This document shows positions 34,880 through 47,170 of a stretch of DNA of 64,000 nucleotides, piece by piece. Below the pieces are notes generated by a model. It did not search any database. It had not been told where the DNA came from and saw only the letters and a program-made list of their open reading frames with translations. The DNA lies in assembly GCA_900660155.1 (NCBI GenBank), contig CABFPE010000164.1:780131-844130 (forward strand), in the 5' to 3' direction. The DNA comes from Hofstenia miamia. Taxonomy: Eukaryota; Xenacoelomorpha; Acoela; Hofsteniidae. Position numbers and translations under genes: made by a program. Each line of letters opens with the position of its first letter. The stretch's first letter is position 1.

Positions 34880-37507
34880 AAAGCAATTTGCTAAGCTGCT
34901 TCTAATAAATTAATAATTAAAACTATTAAAAAATATCTAAATTTTTTAAGGGATTCTACTAATGCTAATATTTCAAGCTTTACACTGCCATAATTTAATT
35001 CGAATTTCTTAAGTTTTCTACTAAAATACTGAATTGATTGTTCTTTATTGTAAATAACATGACTAAGACATCCACCGATTGCTACACTATGGGCATAGCA
35101 GGCAAAGATGAATGGTTTCGCGTAATTGGGACAATTTAGTGATGGTAGTTTTTTCAATTCGGTTTTTAGTGATTCGAATTCCTCTTGATGTTGCGAATTC
35201 CAATTGAAATCTGATTTAGATCGTAATAAATTAGAAATGTGTACTGTTTTCTTTGCAATGTCCGGTATAAATGTTTGATAATAATCTAGAAATGCTACCA
35301 ATCTTTGAATATCTTTATGATTTTTGGGACAATCGATAGATTCAATTATGATTTAGTGTCATCCTCAATAGTTATTTTATCATGTGTAAGTTGTCTGCCG
35401 AGAAAGATTGCACAATTTTGAACTAAATTACATTTATTACCGTTGATCTTTAATCCATTTTCTTTTAATATTTTTAAAACATATCTGAGTTTTTCAATGT
35501 GTTCCATGAATGTAAAACTTGATACGAATATATCAGCGATATAAGCTGAAATGCTATCTTCTAAACAATTATTACCATTCATAAGTACTTTTATCTTTGA
35601 AATGTGGCAGGCGCATTTGAAAAACCAAAAGCCATATAAAGCCATTCATATAACCCATAAGGATGTATAAATGCAGACTTTTTAATGTCTGACAGATACA
35701 TTTGCACTTGCCAATAGGCTTTACAAAGATCGAGAGTAGAGAACAATGTAAATTTACTTGCTTGATATAAAATATCATCAATCCTTGGTAATAGATAAGC
35801 ATCTTTGACTGTAATGTCATTTAAATTACGAAAATTAATGCAAAGTCGTGATTTACCCTTTTGCATAACAAATACCATAGGAGATGCATATGGGCTATTA
35901 CTTTTACGTATGATCCCATTATTAAGCAGTTCTGTAATTGTTCATAGATATTCCTCTTTATATTGTTCTGGAATATGGCATACTTTTTCATGGATAGGTT
36001 TTTCAGATGTAGTTTCGATGTGGTGATATTCAACAATAGCTTTTCCTATGCACTTATTGTGCCAAAATTAAAAACACTTTGTATTGAATTAACATCTCTT
36101 CAAAATTTTTCATTCTTTGCCAGTTAAATGAGAATGCGTAGTTTCAGAGATTTCGGGAATCTTGATGTCATTGTTTATTGTAGCTTTGTCATCTTGAACT
36201 AATAAACAATTACGTCTTTTGACAATATTCATACAAGTAGGCAATGCGTACAGTGTTAATTGATTGCCTTTTAATGTAATAGGATTCTCACTTTTATTTA
36301 ACAAAGCTGTGATTATTTCACCATTTTGAACATAGTATACAGTTGATAAATGTATCAATTTCTTTGAATTGTAACCAGAAATATTATTATTATCTTTTAA
36401 ATAACCTTTTGTACTTAGGTAATCATCATTTGCGTATATCATACGGAAATTTTTCTTATGTAAGTCGTCTCTAGTAATTTCAATGGAATTTGCGCAGGTA
36501 TCGGAAATAACAGAATGGGCAGCTCCAGTATCAATGATAGCTTGAATTATAACGCCGTTCATAACTATTGGAATTGACTTTTTATCTTTCATCGTAGTAG
36601 AAATTAATATTTCTCCTGCATGGTGTAGAGGCTTCACTCGTTTTAGTTTAAAGATTCGGAATCAATTTCCAAATCATCGTCAATTTCAGTTACATAATCT
36701 TCCTCGTCAGTGTAAAATCCTTCATTGTCATCAATAACATACATAGATTTGGTGCAGTTACTGCGAATGCGTCTTTTTTTGCCACAACAATAGCAATGAA
36801 TTTGAATGTTGTTATTGTCTTTCGATTTTACTATAGTTTTAGTGACTGTACTTTTAGAGTTTGTAGTTTTTTGATTTGTAGTGGATTCCCCATTTGTCTG
36901 TAGTTTTCTGCCTTACAGTAAATGGTTGTGCTTTGCGATTTATTTTGAATGAATTTTCAATTTTAAGCAAACGTTAATTGCTTTATTGATAATAGTATAT
37001 CAGAAATCATCCATATCACATTTCATTTCCAAATGTGATTTGAGTAAGAGGAGGTAGTCCTCGCATAATAAACAAATATAAATCGGTTTTTGAAAATATC
37101 TCGTTTTCACTGATAAGTTTTAGGATATGATGAACTTGCATAATATATTCTGCAATATCTTCTTTAGCTAGTGATTCAAGGGAAAGGGAACGAGTGATTT
37201 TTGATAGAGCAACTGGGAAATTTGTCATTTTTCAGATGAAAATGCACTTTGGGTACAACAATGCTTTGGAAATCGACCTAATCATATAACCTTTGCACTC
37301 CAAAGGATTCCATAAGTAAATCATAGTAAAGTATACTTGGAATTGTACTAGCTTTTTGGTTTTTTTCTAACTGAGCATTTATTGATAAAAGATTTAAAAA
37401 CTTTGGTGTAGCCAAGTCCAAATTTTGCAAAGTTGGATACCTTTCATTTTAGATAAGGGTTTCTGCCAATTATCGTCACTTGAATTTATCTAAGATCAGG
37501 GTCACCA
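34880..37507 (-). mobile_element. Ty3/gypsy element fossil, gag-protease-RT-RNase H
   Basis: Minus-strand parts lie in element order from right to left. A PBS-like TGGTGACCCTGATCTTAG lies next to the LTR edge at about 37507. A gag stretch is at 37228-37016 and a CCHC zinc-knuckle-like segment is near 36800. Protease is at 36637-36110 (AIIDTGAAHSVIS), RT at 35878-35346 (FSTLDLCKAYWQVQM, then SNAPATFQR), and the RT connection and RNase H at 35301-34891 (FSRKLKKFELNY). The PBS resembles that of elements primed by tRNA-Trp (such as CsRn1), though this was not verified. Integrase and the 3' LTR are absent: the element stops next to the transporter copy. It is broken, with several breaks. CpG content is moderate, and longer open frames than in the other gypsy relics suggest it is the youngest of them. 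Confidence 0.8.
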
Positions 37508-37900
37508 TGTAGAATGTTCTCTTCTAGGGACTTCATACCACAGTGAAACATGCTAGCCAAACAAATAGTAAACGAGAAATAAATTGCAGATTAGTGAAGT
37601 AATTGGAGCCAATTGTATACTCCAACAACAACCCAGAGAAGAAAGATCATTGTAATTCTGATAGATGAGATGGCCTCTGGCCAGCACAGAACTAAGAAAA
37701 CCTAATCCCTACACTCAGCTCAACGAAAGTTGAAAGGCCATACTGGCTTATTATCATAAATGTAAACAGAAAACCTTACTCCCCTAAACCTACTTTATCC
37801 CTTAGGGTACAGAAGGCGTTATGGGCATTCAGTTATGGTCACCTGTAGCATTGCTGTATCCAAAGTGATCCCCTATATTTAGCTACAGTACATGCTAAGC
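37508..37900 (-). mobile_element. Probable 5' LTR of the 34.9-37.5 kb gypsy fossil (far end unknown)
   Basis: The boundary TGTAGAATGTTCTC at 37508 abuts the PBS-like sequence, so the minus-strand LTR would end in ...ATTCTACA. The other end could not be found because the partner LTR is missing, so the right limit given is arbitrary. Confidence 0.4.
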
Positions 37901-38279
37901 ATTAATATGAAATAATAAGAAAAACCAGTATTAGATAACATGAAAAGTAAGGGCCAATTTGGGAAAATATATTATACCTAAAATGTTAGCAAAGTAATGG
38001 TTCGGGAAATATGTAATGAAAAACAATTCAACTGATCATTGGGGAATCAAAACTTAAATTAAAAATTCTGACAATATCAGAAATCACACTTACAACAAGA
38101 TAAATATTTACAGCTAACAAAAAGTGCTGAGCAGATGATCAATCATCAATTGCACAATTCCAATTAAATAAAGCACTAATGGATGACTTGAAAGCCAACA
38201 ACCAATCAAAAATAAGCATAATAAAATAGCACTAAATCTCTCATATTGAGTTATAATACTTGAGATTATGCTCCATAAT
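37901..38279. other. AT-rich intergenic sequence, nothing recognised
   Basis: No motif was seen. Confidence 0.35.
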
Positions 38280-38535
38280 ATTTTCAGAAATTCTAGATTT
38301 CATAAATATTTTATTTCAATACATTGTGAAATTCTATAAAAAATTAATTCAAAACTAATAGATATCATATGTTCTTGTTATTTAAGTCAACAACCATAGA
38401 ATATATTTCATGAAAACCTATTTTGCAAAATCTTATGTCAAAAATTGGCCAAAATACAGTCAAATATTTATAATGAAGTTTTGAAAGCAATAGACAATTA
38501 CACATATTCAATTTGAAAGAATCTGTTAGACTTAG
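38280..38535. repeat. Diverged direct repeat, unit 1
   Basis: It shares an ordered series of blocks with 38907-39145: TATTTTCAG, AAATTCTATAAAAAATTAA, CTATTTTGCAAA, TTATGTCAAAAATT and TTTGAAAGAA. By eye the units are about three-quarters identical, so this is an old duplication or two copies of one dispersed element. Confidence 0.6.
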
Positions 38536-38906
38536 TCATTTTTATCTTCTTTTAAATTCAAGATTATGCAAAAATATAAGACCTTGTGATTGCTTATTTA
38601 GAATTAGAGAGTGATCTGCTTAAATGTGGCCCAATTTCCGCTTTCTAGTTAAATCAATTTAAAATATGTGAATAATTTGTCTTTAGGGCTAAGAGCATTC
38701 ATTGATTGAGAAAGTTTTGTTACATTAATTGACCACATTGATTGAAAGGATTGCAAGCACTCAGTAATTGTAGTGAAAAACCTTTATTATTTCATCTGAA
38801 AAGCACTGATGTTAACTATCATTTAATTCCTGGCATCACCAGGCAATTAAATATTTCAAATGAAAATCTAGATTTCATGTCAGGTTCGTTGAATCTGCAC
38901 AAATAT

Positions 38907-39142
38907 ATTTTCAGGAAATCTAGAAGATTTTACAAATACTTTAATTCAATGCATTGCGCAAATTCCATAAAAAATTAAATAATATTTTGCTATTATTTTT
39001 ATCAGAACTATAGAATGTATATCTTGAAAATCTATTTTGCAAATATTATGTCAAAAATTAGCCAAAATATTGCCCAATATTTGAGATGAAATTTTGAAAC
39101 AAACAAACACTTAATTATGTGAAATTTGAAAGAAACTGGTAG

Positions 39143-39145
<3 letters not shown>
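38907..39145. repeat. Diverged direct repeat, unit 2
   Basis: Partner of 38280-38535, about 627 bp downstream in the same orientation. It runs directly into a long (TA)n tract. Confidence 0.6.

Positions 39146-39197
<52 letters not shown>
39145..39197. repeat. (TA)n microsatellite
   Basis: About 26 uninterrupted TA units. Confidence 0.95.
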
Positions 39198-39201
<4 letters not shown>

Positions 39202-40093
39202 GTGCTAGTCCATAGCTAAACCCTCATGATTTTTCTGTGGGTTAGTAATAATTATAATTTCAATGTGTAAGTACAACCAAATATTGTATCAACATATTAA
39301 AATAATTTATGTACAGTGTTATAAAATATATTTTATTTGAAAATGTGCACATACAGTTATATTGCCTTGCTTAATGTCTAAAGAATATATCGTAGTATTG
39401 TACACCGAAAATGCTTTCCGTCTGTGCTTCCCTGCCTATTACTGAGTAGATGTTAGGATAAATCATCTATCATAGAAGTTTGCCGTAGTAGATAAATTCC
39501 CATAAAAAACTGCACTTTGGATTTGAAAATTTCCTGAGAACTGCTAGCAGGAAAATATTTTTATATACATGTATGCATGCGTACAGTCCATGAGAAGCAA
39601 GCTTATCTTATATATCTCATTTCAATAAAATGAGAGTGTTTTAGCAGAGATTAGTGTCAATACATTCAAAAGTTTACATTCTAATCGAAATTTTATGAGA
39701 ATGTTTCTGCAAACATAAAAAATTTTACAATTGTTTTCCAAACGTACCGTGTCCCCCGTCATCTTTTCAAATTTGATTTTCACTGGTTAAAATTTTCGAT
39801 AACAAAATTTAAAATCTGAGATTATGAAATGCCTTTTCTGGGGTCTATTTTCTCAATGCACTCAAATAATTTTCGCGGGGCTTAGATATCCCCGTCAGAA
39901 AATCACCATACACCCGTGTTTCCCAATGTTGTAAGTTTCTCATTTTACATATGCTTTTTACTAAAAATTTCTGTATTTTGTAAAAAAACCAGGCATGGCA
40001 CGGATACTTAGGCTCTGAGTTTCGCATGATTATTTGTCCCTGTTCAAGGATTTTATTTATTAAAGCTATTTGGTTGAAGTACATCTCAGCTGT
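39198..40093. other. Intergenic sequence, nothing recognised
   Basis: CpG content is normal for the left half of the window. The open frame 39845-40084 (-) has no recognisable family. Confidence 0.35.
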
Positions 40094-40590
40094 AAATGCA
40101 AATGGGTCAATATATTTTGACCCAACTCAAAATTAATCTAATGAAATATGATCCAATGCAAAACAAGTTCTATTGAGCTTTTAATCTGCTTCACCCAACC
40201 CATACATACATGAAAGTGTTAACAAAGTGGACCCAATTACAAGATCAATACGTGTTCATGTCATAACTAATATCCATAAACACGTTTAAAAAAATTCAAA
40301 TATAAAATATTTAGAATAGGAAAACTACAAATAGTACCAAAAAGTAAATGATCACATTAAGAAATTTAAAAAATTAACGCAAATTCTCCTGCAAGCTTAC
40401 ATACGTAATGTCTTTCAATGAACCAATTATACTCCATATTACGTTGAAACATTCACACAGCCAAGTTATATATGCTTGTATCAAACTTTATTACTTGACC
40501 CAACCCAAATGTAACACGAAATATGATCTAACATATATAATATTACACTAAGTCACATTTCACCTGCCTGTTCTGATATTGCAATCATAA
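40094..40590. repeat. Decayed GACCC-type repeat
   Basis: The left reads AAATGGGTCAATATATTTTG followed by ACCCAACTC. The right reads ACTTGACCCAACCCAAATG near 40493. The similar phrases GAAATATGATCCAATG and GAAATATGATCTAACA suggest internal duplication. It is related in composition to the repeats at 5866 and 25376, but more decayed. It marks the left edge of the CpG-poor domain. Confidence 0.4.
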
Positions 40591-42682
40591 AAATATCCTA
40601 CTTGAGTGCATTGCATTGTTAAAAAAATGCCATAATTTGGCATAATGTGGTATAGTAACAAAGAAATACAATAAAAAGAAACTAAGACTATCAACAAACT
40701 TTGATTTAATTATATTTTTTGTAATAACACATTTATCATTTAATTTTTGTAAAACAATTTCAAGTGCAGTTTCAAGATATTGGTTGTTGGTAAATTGCTT
40801 AACAATAAGCTAAAAGATGAAACCACTACAGCTAAATTAATAATGGCGTTGAATAATAGAAGCAGGGGAAAGAATCACAAAGAGTTTTGAAGTTAAAAAC
40901 AGGTATATGTCAATTGTTTATCTGTTTGTGCAATTTGATTATAAATAGCTTGTAATAGATTTAGCAAGCCATGAATTCAGTTTCACCAGATTTATCTTTA
41001 ATGGCTACAGAAAGCTAAATGTTTGAGCACATGAGCATTTCCCAGGTGTTCCCTAAATTCAATTAAAGAACTTTTGGACCAGCTGCACAATCAGCCTGTG
41101 GTGCAGCTGTTATCTTGCTAATGAAAGCGTCCAATTATGTTATTTATATGAGTAGGGTTTTTTATTTGTTTAGCTTTTCAATCAATTTATCTGAAACAAT
41201 AAGAACAGGTCCTCAAATAGCTGGGTAGCAAACTTTAGGCTAACCTACAGTTTTAGATCTAAATTCTTATGGTATCATAGCAAGCTCTATTATACATACA
41301 ATGTGCCTACAAGCCCTATCTATATTAAATGTGTGTATCAATTACTACTTTCATTGTTATTGTATATCACTGTTATGTTAAATTACTTAAATCTTCTTTT
41401 GATTGTCCACATGTAGATAGGAGTTATCTATCTCTTTTACATGTAGGGCTATTTATATGTTAGATCTATAAAAAGCAAAAGCATCCAGGTTGTGAGTATT
41501 CATTTATTTCTATTGTCAATCATAATAAGAACAATCAATGCACTAAATTGATTAGCAATACAATTATCCACGCACTAAGAGCATTCCATTGCACTGAGGC
41601 TTGTATGTGAGTCACAACAGATTCCATGGTAACTGATGATTGTTAACCATCTTCATTCTTCTCTTTGTTGCATTGCTCAGCGTTGGGTTTTGACCCTGTA
41701 TAACATCTCACATTCGTTCTAAATGAAGTTCAATTAGTGATATTGTTGCAAAGTAGTCATATTAAGAATCTTAACTTATTGTAATTGGATCACAAGCTTA
41801 ACCATATATTTAGTGAAAGGAGGTCATTAAAAGCAATTTGATTAAGCCTTGCTTAATATAATCTGTTCTAATCATTGTACAGATTCTACATTAAGATGTG
41901 TACTTTATATCATTTAATTTGAATTTGTGTAATATTATTAACAAAGTCATATTAGCAGTGTAGTGCCATATTGTGATAGGTAAAACCATGTTTTAAATTA
42001 AAGATTAATCAGCAGACCATTTAAAGTATTTTGAAAGTGATTATATTTACAGTAAAGATTATGTACCACTAGATTCATGGAATTGTTAATTAATTGGCCA
42101 AACATGTTGATAAATCTTCTTCTTGAAACAAGACTTTGCAATTGCAAAATTCAATTTCTTAGTCATGACAACAAAAGTACTAAATTTGGTTTTTGAGGCA
42201 ACCTGCATTGATAGGTTTAAGTATAAATTGATGATAGAACTTGCTAGTTTTCTTGTTGAATAAGGCAATTTTAGTTAAGTACACTTAGCTATGTGTACTG
42301 GCAAACCAATGGCCGTATTTTTATGAGTACTTATACACTCTGAGCTGCATGGAAAATGCTTTGAAATGTTGATATATAATGTCTTCCAGTCACAGAATTT
42401 TCAATTACAGAAGCAAATCAATTCCATAAGCTTAATTTCATATCATTTCATAAATATTAAGGAATTTATGAATGAAAATGCTTGGAAACTTAAGAGAGTA
42501 TTGTTCTAATTTTCCATTTAAACATTGAAGCTAAATAGGAATTGTATTCCTGCATGAATGATTCTATCCTAAACTTTTGACTAATCATTGAAATATTCAA
42601 TGAAACTTTGCACATTAAAATTTTAAAGGATCTTTTTTGTCCTAATACTATTTATAGCCATTTTCAGTTCATGTTTCATTAA
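40591..42682. other. CpG-depleted sequence, unrecognised
   Basis: No coding motif was found. CpG is scarce: about five in the 2 kb from 41401, by hand count. By composition it resembles the LTR-element DNA to the right and may be old transposon sequence. Confidence 0.4.
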
Positions 42683-43718
42683 TGTAGCATCATCCAACAA
42701 AATAAGCTGCTAAGAAAGAAAGTCACTGAAGAAAACTAAGATCAAACTTAAAATGTGATTGGAAATATATTAAGAAAATTATTAGCAACTTAAATTTGAT
42801 TGTATTATTCAACCAAGAAATATTAGTGCAATTTGATTATGAATTAGTATTTGTTGATACTACTAATTTTGGCAAAACAAAGGGGGCGAATTTACCTTCC
42901 ATTATTTTTAGCCATCTTGGTGGGTGAAAGTATGAAATTTGAAATTGACAGGTACTTTTTCAAGTTAACTATAAATAGATTGAATTTCATTGTGACAATT
43001 GATAAAGAAATTTCTTTGGAATTCTTTTACTTGTTTTTCTAATATGGTTTGATTATTAATTAGAATGTCAAGCTAAATGAGTAGTGTTTAGTAGTGGTGA
43101 GGATCCATCAAGAGAACAATTCAAGATTCCTTGTGCCAAGTCACAGAAGTGCACTTATGTTAGGACTATTGTTAGGAGTTTTTACTTTCATTTAGCTGAC
43201 TATCAACCATTCTCTTACATGTATTAATGATAACAGATTAAGCTAGTTATTTATTTAATTTACTAAAACCAATATATTTCAGTAATGGCTAAATACAATA
43301 TTAAGTAAGCAGCTAGTAACAATTCAGGTTGCAAGTATACAGTATACTTTACAAATAGGGACTAAGTTGAGTTGTGTCTTGTCTTGAGTAAACACTGAAC
43401 TAGGATGGGGTACACAAAAGTTACATCACTGAGCTGAGATGGGTAACTCATGCAACTGGATCATATAAGAGTGGTTGTTACTGGATGGGGAGATTTGCCT
43501 GAGGCGGATGCCCAATTACCAACAACTGGAGATGGTACTGCGAAGCTCTGTCGCCTAAATAGTGTTCATTATATCATCTGTTAATTACAGTTTATGGAAT
43601 TAATAATCAGGAAGTGAAGTAGTATGTGAATAGTACATCCCCACCCACTAATGTATCGTTCTAATTATAACAGCATAATAAAGAAACCAGATGATAAAGC
43701 CTGGTAGAGGATGTTACA
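42683..43718 (+). mobile_element. Solo LTR with TTAA target duplication
   Basis: It begins TGTAGCATCATCC and ends GCCTGGTAGAGGATGTTACA. The short terminal inverted repeat (TGTA[G/A]CA) and TG...CA ends mark an LTR of 1036 bp. The 4-bp TTAA occurs on both sides (42679-42682 and 43719-43722). The same ends bound the LTR-element fossil at 54.6-59.0 kb. No internal region follows, so it is a solo LTR formed by recombination. It is old, judging by divergence from its relatives and CpG loss. Confidence 0.8.
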
Positions 43719-44545
43719 TTAATGAGAAATTTATAAAATATATTTCTTAAAGTGTTTTTGTGAAATGTGAATAAATGTTGTATTTCCTTAGACTTCATAA
43801 TTCATAATTAATTGCAATGTCTAATTATTAAGATTGTTACGCTATTAGAATGTAATTGATTAAAACAATTAGCAAAGCAGTGCATAAAATTCCATTGTAT
43901 AGCGCCACAGAATGTATGATAAAACGCGGTAAAAATTCTGCCCAATTTTTAGTATTCATTTTGATAAGGAAATATTAATTATGACTTTTGCTTAAGAAAA
44001 TTAGCAATAAAATGTTTTTATTTCCAAAAACGTGAAGTGCTTATAGAATTTCAATGCTCTTTGAAAATTGTTTGTGTAAAGTGAATAAAAAATTTTTACA
44101 TTTTGAAAAATGGAATGGATGACGCCAATTTTAAGTTAATTAAATTTTGAAAATTGCTTAACGACTATATGTATAGAAAAATTAGGTACATTTTGAACAA
44201 AAGATTGCAACAATTCTAATGTCATGGGATTTTGAATATTGCTTACATGTGCATTGAAAAATTATTTACATTTCAAACAATAGATTGCAAAATAATTTTG
44301 TTGACAAAACAGAATATATTCCAATGACGTCAGAGATAGACAGATGGCCAATGTACACAATTACATCATAGCAACATCAGACTAGCCTGCTAAGGTCAAA
44401 AGGTCAAAATATCTACACATATGGAACCCAATTCAAACTACTAAAGTGAACATATAATTTTGATAAATATTGCACTAAGAATGACAGGGAGATTATCAGA
44501 TCCATGGTGGGATTTGCAGTTAGTCATATAGTGAAAATGTCATTA
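43719..44545. other. AT-rich intergenic sequence with near-normal CpG
   Basis: Nothing was recognised. CpG becomes frequent again from about 43.9 kb, in contrast to both neighbours. Confidence 0.4.
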
Positions 44546-44730
44546 AGATATATATATATATATATATATATATATNNNNNNNNNNNNNNNNNNNNNNNNN
44601 NNNNNNNNNNNNNNNNNNNNNNNNNNNNNNNNNNNNNNNNNNNNNNNNNNNNNNNNNNNNNNNNNNNNNNNNNNNNNNNNNNNNNNNNNNNNNNNNNNNN
44701 NNNNNNNNNNNNNNNNNNNNNNNNNNNNNN

Positions 44731-44763
<33 letters not shown>
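44546..44763. repeat. (TA)n microsatellite with 155-N gap
   Basis: TA repeats flank Ns at 44576-44730. The apparent open frames through it are artefacts of the repeat. Confidence 0.95.
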
Positions 44764-44766
<3 letters not shown>

Positions 44767-45075
44767 TAACAAGAATGAAGTAGCATATTAACAGACATGT
44801 AAGATCATAAATATTTATGCATGAACAATTTTACATACAACTAAGAACGCAAATCTTTAATCATTAAAAACAAAAAATATCAATTACAAAATATGTAATA
44901 AAACATGATAACATTAAATATATTCTAGTGTGCATGCAGTAATTTTGTATTATAATATTGTAGTCAATTGTAAGTATTATTTCCCCGCGTATATGATACT
45001 GATAAGGATTTTCAGAATCAAAACCAGTCTATATATTTTATAGTGTTAAAAATGAATATATATATATATATAAAG

Positions 45076-45111
<36 letters not shown>

Positions 45112-45398
45112 GGAGAAAAAAAGAAAGAGAGAGAGAGAGAGAGAGAAAGTGTGCGGTTTTGAAATCAACAATGTACAATGATTTACCATTTTATTTTCAA
45201 CAAAATTAGTACACATATGAGAATATATTTACAATATTACATAGAAAATTTTTCAGGTATTTCAAACAATTCCAGTAGATTTTTTTATTAAAGTGAAGTG
45301 CTGTGTTGCTTTTTGAGCATAATGACAGTACAGATTTCTTCATAATTTCATCACTGCATGTCTAGCAAATTATTAATTGTTGGTTCCTGAATATCAAA
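44764..45398. other. Intergenic sequence with (TA)n and (GA)n tracts
   Basis: TA tracts lie at about 45057-45072 and 45079-45107. A purine tract (GA)n lies at about 45120-45149. Otherwise unrecognised. Confidence 0.6.
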
Positions 45399-45852
45399 CT
45401 ATTTTATAAAACTGGCTAGGAAAAAGACCAACAGTTCTAAATTAGAAATAAGCCATAACAGTAGTTGGTTTAAGCTGGTAATTAATATCAGCATGATATT
45501 CATCAAAGCAATAATAGGAAATAATAATAATATGCACCCAATTGCAAAGAAAGAAGCACAGGGTGCATATAAAAAATAAAAGCAATGTGCCACAATTGAC
45601 TGAACAATAATGTAACCAATAAAAGTGAAAAGCACTCCACACACAGTGAACACAACAATCAATAAAATGTATAAAATGCTGACACCCATTTGTGTTTCAA
45701 ATAGGCACTGAATAACAGCATGAGGAAGACTGGAGAAGTTTCTCAGCTGTAGGTGATCAGAATGATATATCTTCTCTGAAGAGTTACAAACAAATATCAC
45801 CCAAAGAACTGAACCCAAACTGCTGCATATCAAGCAAGACCAGAAAGTTAGT
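45399..45852 (-). CDS. Possible terminal exon of a multi-pass membrane protein (A)
   Basis: An open frame of about 150 codons follows a strong acceptor CTATTTTCATTTAG|ACTAAC (AG at 45853-45854) and runs to a stop at 45399, with a phase-2 entry. It contains four hydrophobic segments: FWSCLICSSLGSVLWVIFVC, then a luminal-looking loop with an NSS sequon; VSILYILLIVVFTVCGVLF; FLYAPCASFFAIGCILLLF; and LLWLISNLELLVFFLASF. The layout recalls four-TM families (MS4A or similar), but no signature was found. Exon B at 48501 has a similar character and might be a neighbouring paralog. No upstream exon was found, so it could also be an exon relic. Confidence 0.4.
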
Positions 45853-46425
45853 CTAAATGAAAATAGTTAAAGTAATCAATTTATAATTCAATTCACAATC
45901 CATATAATTCCTAGGTACATTATTTGCTCAAGGATTTGATTAAAAAAGGTTCTGTGGTCCAGAACAACAACCAATCAAGTGAAGCAGCTCTAATACATTT
46001 TGTTATCAAGCTCAATGACACTAAATATGGAGTCTAAGTAATTATTTGTTTATCTTCACACATTTGAATTATTGAGTGTGTGATACAATGCTATGAAATT
46101 GATATTAAAAAATAGATCATAGAAGCAGCATGCAATAAGGGTTCTTTTTGGAATTCTAGTGATCTTGGCATGATAATTCAGAATTCACAAATTGCTTAGA
46201 ACTCAGATGATATTACACAAGGCAAGTAAGAGATTAGAGCTGTTCAAAAAACAGGTTGCTAATTTGAAGATGAGTCATTAAAGTAGGTCATGGAGCAATG
46301 AAGAGAAAAGCTTTGCTAAGCAAAAATCAAATTGCACAACAGCTCAAATTCATTTATTACTAGTACTTCTGCAACAACATTAAAAACAAGCTGTTGTTTT
46401 TGAGCACTTGTTAAGGTAGTTTAAT
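45853..46425. other. CpG-poor sequence, nothing recognised
   Basis: No family motif was found between the putative exon and the Tc1-like remnant. Confidence 0.35.
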
Positions 46426-47170
46426 ATTCATACATGTATTACAGCTAGACAAAGGCCTCTATCTGAATTATGCAACAATTTTATTCCCTCCTTGCTTCCT
46501 GAGAAAGTGACTACAACAAATTTTAAGATCTACATGCATGGTTTTCTGGGAAAGTTACAATTGAGAATAAGCGTTTTGAAAGGGTGCTTTTTCCCAAAAG
46601 TTAAAGGAAGACTGTTAGCTAGTAAACACTGATGGAAGAAAATTTTTTCAAATGGCTGTATTCAAGGGAAAATGTTTGCCACAGCAATAAATATGCAGTG
46701 GATTTTCAATATGATTAATAGATGTTTCTGTAATGGCTGTTAGAAAGTTGTGTGCACCAATCACATTCAATAAAATAAGGCAAATTGTGAAAAATGTGGC
46801 TGAGAGAAGATTAAAGGCAAGTTTATGTTGGTAAATCTAATGTACAAAAGAACCCTCATGATAGAAGAAGTAGAAAAAATTATTCAAGCACACATATGGA
46901 GCACCTTGATGTATAGATAGTTAAACATCATTCTATTCATGTGGAGTTACAATGTAAAATATGGATGATATTCATGATACAAAAATGTTGAAATTGTTAA
47001 TGAGGCCACAGAAAATATCAAAATCATAGTGGTTTCTAAAAACCATGTGCACACAGAACAATTGAAATGTAGTCAAGTAGTTTGGGTGAAAAAAAGTAAC
47101 TGATAAATCCTTTGTGTCTCTATCTTTTTGTGGCATAAAACCTTTAAAGCTTTGTTTACTTTTTTTATTC
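46426..47170 (+). mobile_element. Probable Tc1-like transposase remnant
   Basis: Plus-strand frames from about 46445 read RRPLSELCNNFIP, then TTTNFKIYMHGFLGKLQLR and GRLLASKH, with the spacing of the Tc1 pattern (S..T[V/I]...LH..G..G..A.RKP.L......R..[W/A]...H..W). Later fragments near 47030-47150 could be the N.PxHT...SPDLNP region, but are badly worn. No TIRs were located. Orientation and superfamily are reasonable; the exact boundaries are guesses. Confidence 0.45.

Noticed and set aside
44504-44798. Three overlapping open frames on both strands across a gap
   Set aside because: They are the same (TA)n and N artefact as at 18.7 kb.
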